Source: Pisaster brevispinus (lineage: Eukaryota; Echinodermata; Asteroidea; Forcipulatida; Asteriidae). From it: a DNA stretch of 64,000 nt. Shown one piece after another: positions 22,353 through 33,545 of the stretch. How positions within the stretch are numbered: the stretch's first letter is position 1; each line of letters begins with the position of its first letter. The notes below the pieces were generated by a model, which was not told where the DNA came from, searched no databases, and saw nothing but the letters and a program-made list of their open reading frames with translations. The translations under genes and the position numbers were made by a program. The DNA lies in NCBI GenBank assembly GCA_023634235.1, contig JAMKCF010000019.1, positions 7,953,684-8,017,683 of the forward strand. Direction: 5' to 3'.

Positions 22353-22561
22353 CTCAGCAGCAAGCTGCTCCACATTGCCGGTTACTGGCAAAGGCACTTG
22401 TTTCTGTTGGTGCACATGGGTGATCTGGTTGTGCACCTTCAACGCTTGCTGGAAGTCTGCGTTGTGGAAGAGGTGGTTGAGGAATTCCAGATTCTCCGTC
22501 TTGTCTGCATCGCCGAGCTTACTCTGAATATGCTCCAGGTTGGCTAAGAGCTTGGACAGTT
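22353..22561 (-). CDS. PALS1: PALS1-like gene, L27N domain exon
   Basis: The 209-nt exon has acceptor GCCTGCAG and donor GTAAGG. It encodes LSKLLANLEHIQSKLGDA, then ENLEFLNHLFHNADFQQALK, then VHNQITHVHQ. This is a clear L27N domain: the vertebrate PALS1 counterpart has the same L-x-x-I-Q, F-Q-x-A-x-K-x-H-N and I-T spacing. PALS1 L27N pairs with the L27 domain of PATJ, so the exon supplies the PATJ docking helix bundle. It ends QLAAE in phase 0, joining VKAE of the next exon; the vertebrate protein has LAQEV at that junction. Confidence 0.95.
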
Positions 22562-23531
22562 CTGCAGGCGGAAAGACAAAATAATGAGAATAAACCTACC
22601 AGCTCTTTTTAAGACCTGCCATCTCTCCAAAACAGATCAATTTACATGGCTGTACCCATAAGATTTTGTTACGTATTTCTCCATCATGAAAAGCCTAAAG
22701 TCTTACAAACAAGAAGTTATGAGATTCAAGTGAATGAAAGTAACAAACACAGACTCACAGAGACTGTGAAGTTAGTGTAAAGCACTTAGCAAAACAACAT
22801 AAAACAAATGTATGGTGCTTACAGAAATTAACCAAGGAATAGCTCCAAACTGGTACAACTCTTTGCCACTTATTCAAGCTTTTAAAAAATCAACTTACAT
22901 GTACCCAGCTCATTATGAAAACTTGCCAAAATTCACACCAGACTTGCTTCCCGAGTGCTGAGAGTGCTCAATTTAAAAAGTCAAATTCCCCAACAAGACC
23001 TAGTCTTACAGACCGTCTCCCAACAACTGAAGCTGTGATCTGTTCGGAGAGCATTCTTGAGATCTGAGCATGCTATTTGACACACCCAAACCGACGACTC
23101 AATTACCTCTGCAATGAAACCGAATCCCAACCACAAACACTTCCTACCCTTAAAACAAAATTATGTAAAAAGTAAAAAAAAAAATGAAGCTGTTGCTGAT
23201 CATATCTTGACACTGCAGATAGGTGACACGCTTGAGGGGAAAAAGTGGCTCGCTATGGAATGTCTTGACAACCATGGGCAAAGAAAGTGGAGACTAATTC
23301 AGTTTGACCTGTTTGTGTTTTGGGGGATGTCACTCTACTTCCCTACTACAAATTCTGGTCAGCATTTTAGCTGGCAATCAATATCTCCTGACAATGACTA
23401 GAGCAGGCTAAATGTTGAAACTAAACTAACCGCACTCGGGGATGTTAAAGATAATTGTGAGAAGGGGCCTCCCAGTTTTTCTTGATAAGACAAAATCCTT
23501 CTAGGCGACCATTTTGAATCTTCATACTCAC
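22562..23531. other. PALS1 intron, no feature seen
   Basis: This 970-bp intron is unique and AT-rich, with a short A-tract near 23173. The 95-codon plus-strand frame at 23114-23401 has no splice support, domain or homology that I recognise. Confidence 0.5.
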
Positions 23532-23658
23532 CAATAGCTTTTCTGTTGTTTGTTGGAGCAATACTGGCTTTGGCATCGGACTCCTCGTCAAAGAGAGCTT
23601 TGGCACTGACTGGCTGGAATGCAAGCGCTGTGCCTTGACTGTTATTCTGACTTGCATT
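23532..23658 (-). CDS. PALS1: PALS1-like gene, linker exon before the L27 domains
   Basis: The 127-nt exon has acceptor TTAATAG and donor GTGAGT, phase 0 in and phase 1 out. It starts NASQNNSQGTALAFQPVSAK, continues with ALFDEESDAKAS, and ends in RKAI with a split Glu codon. No domain is visible. It is a short Ser/Asn/Ala-rich spacer with an acidic patch, lying where vertebrate PALS1 has its second conserved N-terminal region, but I see no convincing residue match to that region. Assignment rests on exact phase agreement with the exons at 34444-33546 and 22561-22353 and on standard splice sites. Confidence 0.85.
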
Positions 23659-24691
23659 CTATTAAAGACAAAAAAACAATTGGTCACATTACAACTTTAA
23701 GGGATATTCCTTTAAAATTATATTTAAAACAAGTAGAGCGACTTTGATTTCCAAAATCACATCGAAAATTGACCTCGGCGAGTTGGGTAGTTTGCTGGTG
23801 GAAAGAAAAGATACAGAGATTTTGAAACATTTCGCGATATTATGTAAGCACTCGCAGCTTGACTAGAGTTGTACTACTCAAAACCGTACTAAATTACTTG
23901 TTTTCTGTACTCAAACCTGTACTCATAATTTGAATTGTCTTGTACTCACGGAAAAGTACTCAAACACACAGAAAAGGACTTGTTCTGTCTCTCACGAAAA
24001 ATTACAACTCTAGTGGGATGAACACATTCAATACACAAGTACCTGAAGTACCAGGTCCGTTTGGGTTAGACAAGGTGGAGATGAGCCACTTCTTGGCCCT
24101 CTACAAGCGCGACAGATATCAGGTACCTGAAACTTTGACTCCATGCATGGTAAATGAAGGTTTCCTGTTCCATCCTATACCCATTTTCATGACCAAAAAC
24201 CAGAGGTGACAGTGCTTCCTGTCTGTTTGGGACGTCATGATACAACACCAGTTGGCATTTGACATTTGGAGACAGTTTTGATTAATAATGATGGGAAGGC
24301 TAAATATAAATCCCAAGAATGATTCAGATTTGATGTGTTGCTGCAATTGAGGATGCTCATGACAAGGATCTGAGGCAATTTCTTCCAATTATGTTTAATC
24401 TGATTTGTCTTTGCAAAAGATTATCCGTTTAAAGTTTTGGTTTATTTATTTATTTATACATTTTTGGGAGCAGAGGGAGTAAGAATAGAGTGCCAAAAAT
24501 ACTCTTGAAGGCAAGTTTCAATGCAAGCAGAATGTATTTAGACTGGCAGTGGCTGTTGGGGAGTAAACAATATTAAGGAATGTACATGTACAATGTACAT
24601 GTACATGTAGTACACACATGTACAGTACATACTTAACCTACATAACAAAGACTTGACAACATGTGCATACGTGCGGCTGTGTTTTGTTACA

Positions 24692-24785
24692 TGGATAGCT
24701 CAGTTGGTAGAGCGCCGGTACATTAATCCAGGTCGTGGGTTCAAGTCCCGCTCCAGTCAGTTTTTCTTTGATCAAACCCAAAGTA
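24692..24785 (+). mobile_element. tRNA-derived SINE (SINE-N family)
   Basis: GGATAGCTCAGTTGGTAGAG (A box) is followed by GTGGGTTCAAGTCCCGCTCC (B box) and TTTTTCTTTGATCAAACCC. It looks like a tRNA but lacks a matching acceptor stem. The same head-tail combination recurs at 57432 and 58432 and, in minus orientation, inside 26834-26869. That repetition argues for a SINE rather than a functional tRNA. Confidence 0.75.
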
Positions 24786-25799
24786 TTAAAAAAAAAAAAC
24801 AGTCCCAGTCTTATATAATCTGCTTTATGAACGTACTTTTAGTTAACATCTTCCTCTTTCACCATGATTTACACAATTTAAACAAATCTTCTCACAATGG
24901 CAGGTTTTGACATGCTATTATATGGCAGCAGAAACATCAAGTAGTCTTTCAATGTTGACAAAATTACAAGCATTACAAAAGGTATGTCTTTTCGGTGCAC
25001 TGCGGAGTGGACGGAGTGCTACCTTCACATCCCGGACCGCAGTTTGGGGGTTTTTCCAGTCCCTTCCTGATCGCATCGATTTTTTGCCTGTAATTAGGGT
25101 TTTCCCTCCAACATCTAAAACCTGACATTTCTTCATCATCCTCTCTTACATACAAGCCTCTTCAGGCCTACCGGTCACAGGACTAGCCACTTGTGAGAGT
25201 CCCTTGGTTTCATTACCAAAAACTGTTTTATGTAATACAAATCACTGGACACAGACCAGTGGTCCAGGGAACTGTTCACACCATGTACTGTGTATTATGT
25301 GGTACCCTGTATATCTTCTTCTTCTCTTTTTTCTTTCAAGCCTCTCCTTCCTCATTATGTGACTGAGAATTTCTAATCGCCCTGTTTGGAATTGTTTTGT
25401 TTTTTTAGTGGTCTTCCAACTCTTGCCATGCAAGACTTCCTCATTAGTAACGTGATCTGTCCATGACGCGTATAATAGCGTTCATCTGTGGAACCCAAAA
25501 TTTGATTCTCCATTGCCGATGAAACTGTTCAGCATTCGCTCTCATACACAGGCACATTTACTGTTCAAGACTCAGATTGATTGCCACAGGTTTTGATCCA
25601 TTTTGGTCTCAATGTCCCATCTTCCATGCTCCGAGATGAGACTCCCTTCGTAGTTGAATTAACTGATGTTTCCTTGGATAATATTTCCAAATTTTGCTTG
25701 ACACAGGTTACAGCTCTTCCTCGATGCATTGCCCTCTCTTTTCACTTTCTTCCACAACCTTGTAAATCAGTGCTTGCAGTGTTCTCCCTTAAGGTCCAC

Positions 25800-25945
25800 T
25801 GACCAATGCTAGTGAAAACACCCCAGGACCAAAATCCTCTCCACAGGGTCCGGCTGGCTAGTTCAGAATTGAAGAGCATCCCTATTTAATACGCTTAATA
25901 TGGACTAGTGAATAAGCTGGGAGACTAGTCAAATGGCAAGCTACA
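25800..25945. repeat. Dispersed repeat R1 (TGGCCAAATGCCAGTT type), diverged
   Basis: GTCCGGCTGGCTAGTTCAGA, then a GGACTAGTGAATAAGCTGGG segment, matches better copies at 37745-37945 and 60838-61105. Fragments also occur near 16205, 29325 and 62820. Confidence 0.6.
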
Positions 25946-25948
25946 CCT

Positions 25949-26116
25949 GCCGTCGATTTCACCAAACTCTTCCTAACTTAGGATTAATCTTAGGACTTAG
26001 GACGAGTCCCAGTCTTGCACTGTAACATGTAAACCTTAAGATTAATCCTAAGTTAGGACTAGTTACTCGTCCTAACTCGAGATAGGATTAATCCTAGCGT
26101 TTCGTGAAATCGGCTG
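25949..26116. mobile_element. MITE-C, palindromic CCTAACTTAGGA element
   Basis: The termini GCCGTCGATTTCACCAAACT and AGCGTTTCGTGAAATCGGC are inverted copies. The interior is built from CTTAGGATTAATC and CCTAACTTAGGA-type sub-palindromes. A sister copy lies at 31650-31790. Confidence 0.82.
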
Positions 26117-26802
26117 CTGGTCTCTCTGGCCAGTCAATGAATAAGTTAACAGATAAACCCTGACATGCAGTTTTTCTTGTGACTCCGCTGTGAGGTGGTA
26201 TCATTCGCGTATCTCAGACTGTTCAGGTTACGGCCTCCAACAAGTAATCTTTGCATCTGCATGTATATATAGGTCAATAAATTAGGTCTGAACTTCAGTT
26301 TTGACCTACTTTGTACATCACAACATAGGAAAGGTCCACTATGATTACAGCATCTATTGCTGAAGGTATGAAGGGGGAGTTCAAGGGCATGATTAACAAG
26401 GACCTTAGAGTTCTCATAGTGGCCTGCTGGCCTAATGCCAGTCAAAATGTTCCATCCCAACTTTAGAATCATCCCAGCTATAGTTGGGACTGGTATAGTT
26501 GGGACTGGTATAGTTTGGACTGGTCCAAACTTGAGCATTTCAGTTGGGTGGCTCAACTGTAGCTGGGATCCAGATATCTTTCACCGTGCAGGGGATGGGG
26601 ACAAGTGGTTGTCTATACATTAGATGGAATGGTCACAACATTAATACTAAGACTGCTGGTACGTGACGAGGGTAATAATTCAGTATGTGATGAAGTAACA
26701 ATCGATTCTTCTCATTTTTTTTCATGGAGGTTGGAATATTCCTCCCTCCGAGTGGTATAAAATCTATAAAGTAACACACCACAAAGGAAACTGACTGGGT
26801 AA

Positions 26803-26900
26803 ATTTTAAATAATTTGGGTTTGAACAAAGACAAATTGACTGGAGCGGGACTTGAACCAACGACCTCTTTGTCTTTGTTCAAACCCAAATTATTTAAAAT
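26803..26900. repeat. Exact 31-bp inverted repeat around a SINE-N fragment
   Basis: Positions 26803-26833 (ATTTTAAATAATTTGGGTTT, then GAACAAAGACA) and 26870-26900 are exact reverse complements. The 36-bp centre contains GCGGGACTTGAACCAACGAC, a minus-strand SINE-N B box. The arm matches the TTTGTTCAAACCCAAA tail that follows SINE-N copies. Confidence 0.88.
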
Positions 26901-27749
26901 CTCAGACAAAAATCTGTGTAGTATCAGCTCTTTATAATGCACCATAGAGGACAGCTTCCACAAACATACTGTTACACGCCACCCAACAAGCAAAAACATC
27001 TTAATAAAATCATACCTAATCAACAGTTTTACCCAATCTAAAATATATGGCCCTAACAACAATGAACACATTTTGTACACGCAATAAACATTTTCTCCAT
27101 GAATAAAAAACCGATGATAACAGCTTTTAAAGAAAACCCACAGACTATGATTAAGACCTGTGGTATGTGGGCTAACACAAAAACCCATTATTGCATTTGC
27201 TGAGCTGGAACCAAAGGATGTACAATACAACAGCAGATGAAAGGAGGCCTACCAGAGAATCCAGTGTCGTTTGAGAGTTTTTGCTGTTGTGGGAAAGTCA
27301 GGCAAATTGCACAATCTTAGGGGCATGTGGTTAGGGGTGACCCTGAATGGTTTCAAAGGTTTCTATTTCATGGTTGAGCATCCAAGAGGAAAATCAGAGA
27401 AAGTGTGAGTCGGAGTTCAATCTCATAGCTAAATTCTGAATGTTAAAAAACTGGTTAACACGTTGACTGCCGGTCATAGATTCGTAGGGCGTTCCCATTT
27501 GCCAAGTGTGGTGCGCATGCGCGCATACCAATGCGCCAACACTTAAAAAAAAAAAAATTTGAACATACAAATTCTAAGGATGTATGTCCTCACCACTGCC
27601 AGAAGCGTATTTGTTGCGTTCTCAGGGATGCCAGTGTATTCAATTAACAATACAAAAACCTTTCATTCTCTACGAGTATACTCGTAGTGGCAGAATCCGT
27701 TACACCTGTTACTACGAATATACTCCTAGGCGGCAGTCAACGTGTTAAA

Positions 27750-28107
27750 AAGGTATTATACCGGATTGGTGGAGCTGGCAAAATAGTTGCAGTGTTCAAG
27801 TTTTGTGTGATCAACCATTTACATGACATAACGAACCTGTTTAAATTTGGGCTTAGGTCGTTTGTGTGAGTCAGGAGAAAATAGTGAAAAACCATGCACA
27901 ATTTTCAGATTGTCCTTAATTTGGGTTTTAAAAACCAAAATCAGCTGTTGCATTTTGTTTTTATTTAGTTGTTTTTTTTTGGCTTCATTTCAGAGGGAAA
28001 TATTTCACAGAAAAAATGGTTCTAGTGTGAACCTCATAATCAGTAAGTTTTAAGACTAAAATTAAACAATGATGTTTTTTATCCTTACCAATCCTGTATA
28101 ATACTTT
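27750..28107. mobile_element. MITE-F, 358-bp element
   Basis: The left end AAGGTATTATACCGGATTGG is inverted at the right end, CCAATCCTGTATAATACTTT. The interior matches 16303-16660. There is no coding potential. Confidence 0.75.
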
Positions 28108-29599
28108 AACTATTAATCAGTGTGGGGCTCGACATTAAAATCATACTTCCATTCTGCATGGTAACCTGGGGCGAAAATATGTGCCAAGTGCAGAAAAAGC
28201 CTGCTAAGTGAAAATAGGTTACCAGTCAAAAAGCAGCCATGTGATGCACATAGCTTGCAGCTGGTTTCCTGCTGATTTTTTTTGCTCGGCAATCTATGTT
28301 GTAAAGTGATAGTTTCTGCCAGAACAGCTTTTTTAGAATCTGTTTCTTTTTTTCTTAGAGAATCTTTTCAGCATTACAGATTCCTTAAGTTGGTCCCTAA
28401 AATTGTCCATGGTCCCATGTAATGTCAACATTTTCCAGTATTTTGGTGGGGTTTGGAATCGGGGGTGTCCCCACCCCCCCCCCTTCCTATTAAGCACACA
28501 TGTACCACATGTAGGCCCTAATAAAGAAAATCGAGAGAGCCCAGTTTTAGGGCTTTTTAAAGACTATTACAACTCGAGAACGTTAGATGTTCTCTCACTC
28601 ACACATGTCATTGCAAAGGAACTGGAGTTCCTCCCTTCACTTCATTAGAACTGTGTATATAAGAAAACCAACCATTTTAGGGCCATTTTATTTGAGCCAT
28701 TCCACACGCAACAAGTTCAAGGCACTCCAAGAAGAAAACACACTCAAAGTGCAGTTTCACATATCTTTCTCTGGGATAGTACGAGACTGATGGACTGTCT
28801 CCTGGTGCTCCTGAAGTGGTCCACAGTGCAGTTCTTTGCCTCTACCCTTGAGTTGACTGCCTTGTGTGAACAAGTCACTTTACATGTAGACTAGATGTGA
28901 AATTCCTGTGGCTTTTATCCATAACCAAGGGAAACCTTCCAAATGCCAAGGGCATCAAGGGACTTGCTCTCTTTGACTCCACATAAAACAAAATTACAAG
29001 TCAACAAAGGACGGTGCAAAAAGTACACTGGCTATGTTATTAGTATACATGTGTATCATACACTTGAGTAGATCTGTGTGATAAATGTAATGACTGTGGG
29101 TTACAGTGTAGAAAATGGTGGCTTGCGAGAGTCCAGGGTTTGTCCTGGCCAGCGGCACCAGTTAGTTTGTCATTAGTCCGCCAGCCTTTCCACTGGTCCA
29201 CATCTTTTATGGTTTTTCTTTTAAACACTGTCATTTTGTATGGTACCCGAGTTTGAAGCCATACGAATCCCCCAGTGCAGTCAGTTCACATAGCATTTGG
29301 AAGCAATGAACTAGCCAGCAGGACCACTTGGACAGAATTTTGACTGGTCCTCAGAAATTATGACTGGCATCTGGCCAGTGGAACACTGTTGAGGGAGAAC
29401 GCAGTGTACATGTATTGACCCAAGTAAGAGCATCCCCTGTACAGTACATATGTAGACCTACATTGCTTTGAAATCATATGCACATTTTCGCATCCATGTT
29501 GATTCCATATCAACATTTGTACAGCTTGAAAGTTGGTATGTCAATTTGAATTCAACAGTTTTTCTTGTTCCTCTGTAGTCTGTCTAGTCTTGTACATTC

Positions 29600-30412
29600 C
29601 TGTATCAGGCACCAAAGGCGCCCTACGCAAGCCCTTCTGGAGCGATCAAGCTCCCACTCCAACAACATCACAGCCTAAGTGGTACTCTTCATCACTTTCA
29701 TCCTGATGAATTCAGAAAGTAAAGAGCCTTTGTCATTAGTACCAACTGCGTTTCATTTTTTGTTTTCTTGTGCGCAGTATCAGGCACGGAAAGGTCCAAG
29801 TGTTGACATGTCAAAAGTGATCAAATTACCAATCAAACAACATCAAACAACATTCGAGACTTAATTCCTCACTTTGATGGATTCAATAAGAAAAGAGCTT
29901 TACCACATGCATGTTTTGCCATGAGTCAGATACGGAGAGCTCCCAGTGTCAACCCTTCTGCGGCAATCCACTTCCCACTCAAACACCATCAGAACAGCAT
30001 TGGGCAGTTCCATCTTGATGAATTCGGTAGGAAAAGAGCTTTTGTCGCAAGCGTGCACAGGAAGTTCCCACTGTAAACCACCCTTCCAGAGCGATCTAAT
30101 TCCTACTCAAACATCGGAATCAAAGCCTCGATCACTGGCACTTTTAATCATTTTTGTCTTGATTGATTCCGAGAAAATAAACAATGAATTTCATTTGCTT
30201 GTTTGTATGGGGTTGTGTGTGTGTGTGTGTTTGCTGTTGTGTTTTTTTTTTTACTTTCTCATCTGTCAGAGCTCCAAGTCTCAACGTAAGAAACATCTGA
30301 GCTGAAAAGTCCTCTACTCATCATTCCCAATGTGCTGAATTCAACAATAAGAAAGGAGCTTTTGTTGTCACCCCATGCATGCGTCATTTGTTTTGTTTTC
30401 TCCTTTGTGTAG
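29600..30412 (+). repeat. Degenerate tandem array of five exon-like units, plus strand
   Basis: Five head-to-tail units of about 130-200 bp start near 29608, 29778, 29929, 30056 and 30270. In several, a pyrimidine-rich stretch ending in CAG is followed by a coding-like core and GATGAATTC..AAGAAAAGAGCTTTTGTC. In one frame, units 2-3 read RALPHACFAMSQIRRAPSVN, then PSAAIHFPLKHHQNSIGQFH, then LDEFGRKRAFVASVHRK. Unit 1 gives KLPLQQHHSLSGT and PDEFRK. Unit 5 gives APSLNV and EFNNKKGAFVV. Stops and frameshifts break units 1, 2, 4 and 5. The amino-acid similarity across units suggests a duplicated exon that has decayed. I recognise no known family. Confidence 0.6.
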
Positions 30413-30545
30413 GCAAGCACTGAGGAAGTCATCGTCATGGATACACATGAGAAAACGGATTTCATCTGCAGTGATGTCTGTCAATGGCCTTGTTTCTGTT
30501 TCCGGAGCTGCTCTCCATGTTGATCTGAGCGATGATGAGTCAGAT
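30413..30545 (+). CDS. Candidate exon of an unrecognised plus-strand gene nested in PALS1
   Basis: The acceptor TCCTTTGTGTAG follows a T-rich tract, and the donor is GTGAGT. The 133-nt exon (one base plus 44 codons) reads QALRKSSSWIHMRKRISS, then AVMSVNGLVSVSGAALHV, then DLSDDESD: a basic Ser-rich start, a small hydrophobic stretch and an acidic casein-kinase-like end. It lies directly after the degenerate array, whose units occupy the same relative position, so it may be the preserved last-but-one exon of the same gene. No domain recognised. Phase 0 at its donor fits the candidate exon at 30672. Confidence 0.38.
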
Positions 30546-30671
30546 GTGAGTGATGCAAATCCTTACGGCGTCCCACCTTGCATGTAACATATTCTCTCAA
30601 GGGAGGGTTTACAGGGTGTGTTCCTTCATGCATTGGTCCTCATCATGTGCTAAACAGCTTGTTTCGGCAAG

Positions 30672-30887
30672 CCTTCACTTCCTGAAGATATCAACTCTAG
30701 ACTGGAATACGCACAGAGACAGGTTAACAAGCTCCTTATGCACAACTTAATGTTGTCCAAACCAACAGCAGTTCAGGGATTAACCCATTTCCGCAAGTAC
30801 AAGACGCACACAAACCTTACAGTCACCACAGACCCAGGAGTCAGCCAGGACTTAGACAATAATGTTACTGAATTTGTGGTAACTTGA
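30672..30887 (+). CDS. Candidate terminal exon of an unrecognised plus-strand gene
   Basis: This 216-nt stretch is open from a GGCAAG acceptor to a TGA. It encodes PSLPEDINSRLEYAQRQV, then NKLLMHNLMLSKPTAVQGLT, then HFRKYKTHTNLTVTTDPG, and ends TEFVVT. The composition (Leu/Gln/Asn/Lys helix, then a polar tail) looks like real protein rather than random frame. The phase matches the donor at 30545 across a 126-bp intron. The acceptor tract is weak; an alternative acceptor at AAACAG (30654) would change phase. No family recognised and no clear AATAAA polyadenylation signal close behind. Confidence 0.38.
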   Translation, partial: PSLPEDINSRLEYAQRQVNKLLMHNLMLSKPTAVQGLTHFRKYKTHTNLTVTTDPGVSQDLDNNVTEFVVT

Positions 30888-31649
30888 GAACAGCCGCATC
30901 TAAAAAGCTATCTTATAATACTTGTTATATGTATCACACACAGCTCCTTGCCATTTGATTGGCGGGACACGCATCACGTGATATCCATTATTTTACCATG
31001 ACTTTACTGCCACAAAACTAATAATATTGGAGTCCAATATGGATGACTTTTTGGACGCTTCACCACGTAGTTCCCAAAATAATAATTCCCTGCCCGTTTG
31101 TCCGAACGAGGCAAGGTCACGTCATGGCGGACAAGGTTGGCGCCTCGAACCATTTTGACAAATCATAGACCTGAAATAACAGGCTTAACTTTTAAAGACA
31201 AGGTACAGAAATGATGTTAGGAAAAAACTGCTTATATGGCGAGCTCACTTATTATTAAGTCCATCCTGGTACAAAGCGTACAGAGAAATATTGTCATTAT
31301 TTTTGGTTACACTGTCCATGCACGGTGTCATCATACTCAAAGTCAAGAAAAGTTCTGTGAAGACACCTAAAATCAGATCACAGAAGCTGTTTTTCATTGT
31401 TGCAAATAAAATTAGCCCGAAATGAAAGTGCACAAGAGATCCCGGACATAAAATGAAATTGTTTTTTTTTTTTTCACACTAACAATAACATGCCAACTGA
31501 AAGAAATGAAATTTTCACGGCTTCTTTCTAAGTTGTTAAGAAGGTGCTGCTGGCCTGGAATGTTCATTTTCATTTTACAAAGGGTACTTCCATTGGAACA
31601 CTTTTGATGGAGGCACCAGGGGCAACAGCGGCCATGCTATCCCAGGCCT

Positions 31650-31790
31650 GGGGTCGATTTCACAAAGATAGTCCTAACTTAGGACTAGTCCTAGGAGTTA
31701 TTAAAAACTTAAGGCTAGTCCTAAGTTATGACGAGTAAGTCGTCCTAACTCAAAATAAGACTAGTCTTAACTCTTTGTGAAACCCATCCC
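31650..31790. mobile_element. MITE-C, second copy
   Basis: GGGTCGATTTCACAAAGATA at the left is inverted as CTCTTTGTGAAACCCATCCC at the right. The interior consists of TCCTAACTTAGGACTAGTCC-type palindromes, as in 25949-26116. Confidence 0.82.
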
Positions 31791-32885
31791 AGGTGTTGAG
31801 AACGATAAAATAGGAATAACTGTACATGTAACAAACCTTTTGAGCCATATTTAACTGTCTTCAGGGGAGACCTTTATAAAGGAGAAGACCTTTATGGACG
31901 AATACACCAAATAAAATTCATTTACTGATCATTTAAACTACCACACATGTACTTTAACCAACTTGTTCAACTTGCTGTCAGGTGTTTCAACCTGCACTTG
32001 GCCAGAAGACCACTTTCTAGAGAGAGCACCGTCTAGTTGGGCAAAAGATCAACTGTATGATCAAGGCTCAGAAACCAAATCGACAAAGACCCTGCCCTTC
32101 AGAGTACCCAACCCACCCATCATTGGCTTAACGGCTTTGGAACCACTGAAGGCCAGTCATATCTACACTGTACATGTACAGTATTACACAAAACACATAA
32201 CCGATACAACATGGCGGGAATTTGGCTCTTTGTAGTGGCAAGGTTATCTCTCATGAGAAAAATGACATGTACATTTACCATTTCAGGCGTGCAACTCATC
32301 AACAGAAGAAGACAAAAAGAGAAAAATCATAGCAAGCTAATATTTGCAGCACGCATTGCTTAATGCGAAGCCACAATGATAATGAATTTAAACGAGGTTG
32401 CTTCAGAGGCTTTTAGGTTTTACAAAATAAGAAATATTTTTTTATCAATTTATAATTTTTGGAGTATCAGCCTGCAATGTTGAGCGTGGGGAAGATCCCA
32501 TAGTGCAACTATTTCTAACAAAGTGCTTTCTTTTCTGTCCCATTGTTTATAAGTAATCAACAATGCTCACATTTGAACGGCAACTACGCCATACCAGTCC
32601 AGTCAAGTTTTTCCGAACAACTTCAGCCAGAGAAATTTTGTCAGATTGCCTTTCCAACCAATTCCATTTCCACCCGTTGCATTCTGTATGCCTTTTCACG
32701 ACAGTTTCTGTCCGATCTTGGCCTTGGTTGCCATTGATAACATCTTTTCTGTTTTATTCATTTTTATTTCAAGATGATGCAGGGATGTCTCACTGCATGG
32801 CGTGTGCTTGCAGGGTTTTTTTTGAACGCAGAATTTTCAGGACTTTTACAGCTACTTTTTGAAAGGGCAGGAAGGGCCAGACCAA

Positions 32886-33080
32886 GGCCCAATTTCATAG
32901 AGCTGCTTTTAAAGCACAAGAACTAGCTACACACAACAAAATTGTGCTTACCAGAAAAAGATTACCAGCTAAAATACCATTTCACATGTAGCATCTGTGA
33001 CTGGTATCCTGCTTATTATTGCTTAGCAGAAATTTTTAAGTAATTATTTCTGCATTAGCAGCTCTGTGAAATTGGGCCCA
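32886..33080. mobile_element. MITE-B, 195-bp element
   Basis: GGCCCAATTTCATAGAGCTG at the left is inverted as CAGCTCTGTGAAATTGGGCC at the right. The interior carries AGCACAA..AGCTA and GTGCTTACCAGAAAAAGATT, like the copies at 52055 and 52251. Confidence 0.82.
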
Positions 33081-33545
33081 GGGCAGTGGCCTCAGGAGAT
33101 CGACCCAAGATCAGTGCAATGGGCTGTGAACCAACCACTAAAGGTATAGGCCTACTAATTTACTATGCAACAGTTTTCCCGAACAAGGTTTAGAGAAACT
33201 CCACGATTGCGCACATTACATTTACCAGACTCCGAACTCTGGTTTTCTGAATGTTTTTGTGAGTGAATACAGCCAAGTTTGCAAAAGGACCATTTGTCGA
33301 CTAGAGGCCAATATTGCCCGTTACCCAACACATGTTTTTGAGCATGGGTACCAATTAATATCAACAGCTAGTGCACAGAAGGTTGTTGTGCAACTTGGCC
33401 TGTGTTGACATATCTTGATTATCAACAACAACTTTTAACATAACAAGTCTCGAAAATGAATCATAAAACCAGATTTCTGTTACTTGTGGTCATTGAAGCA
33501 TGATTCACCAAGAAATTTTAGGCTCTATATTTCCTTAATACTAAC

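Larger units (their letters stand above)
23659..33545. other. PALS1 9.9-kb intron hosting opposite-strand exon-like DNA
   Basis: Besides the elements listed separately (SINE-N, MITE-C twice, a 31-bp inverted repeat, MITE-F, MITE-B), its main content is the plus-strand exon-like array and candidate exons at 29.6-30.9 kb. The rest (24.8-25.8, 28.2-29.5 and 31.8-32.8 kb) shows nothing I can support. Confidence 0.55.

Noticed and set aside
26712..27230. A 172-codon minus-strand frame.
   Set aside because: It crosses the exact 31-bp inverted repeat and a SINE-N fragment; composition is Phe/Leu/Cys-rich noise and no splice or domain evidence exists.
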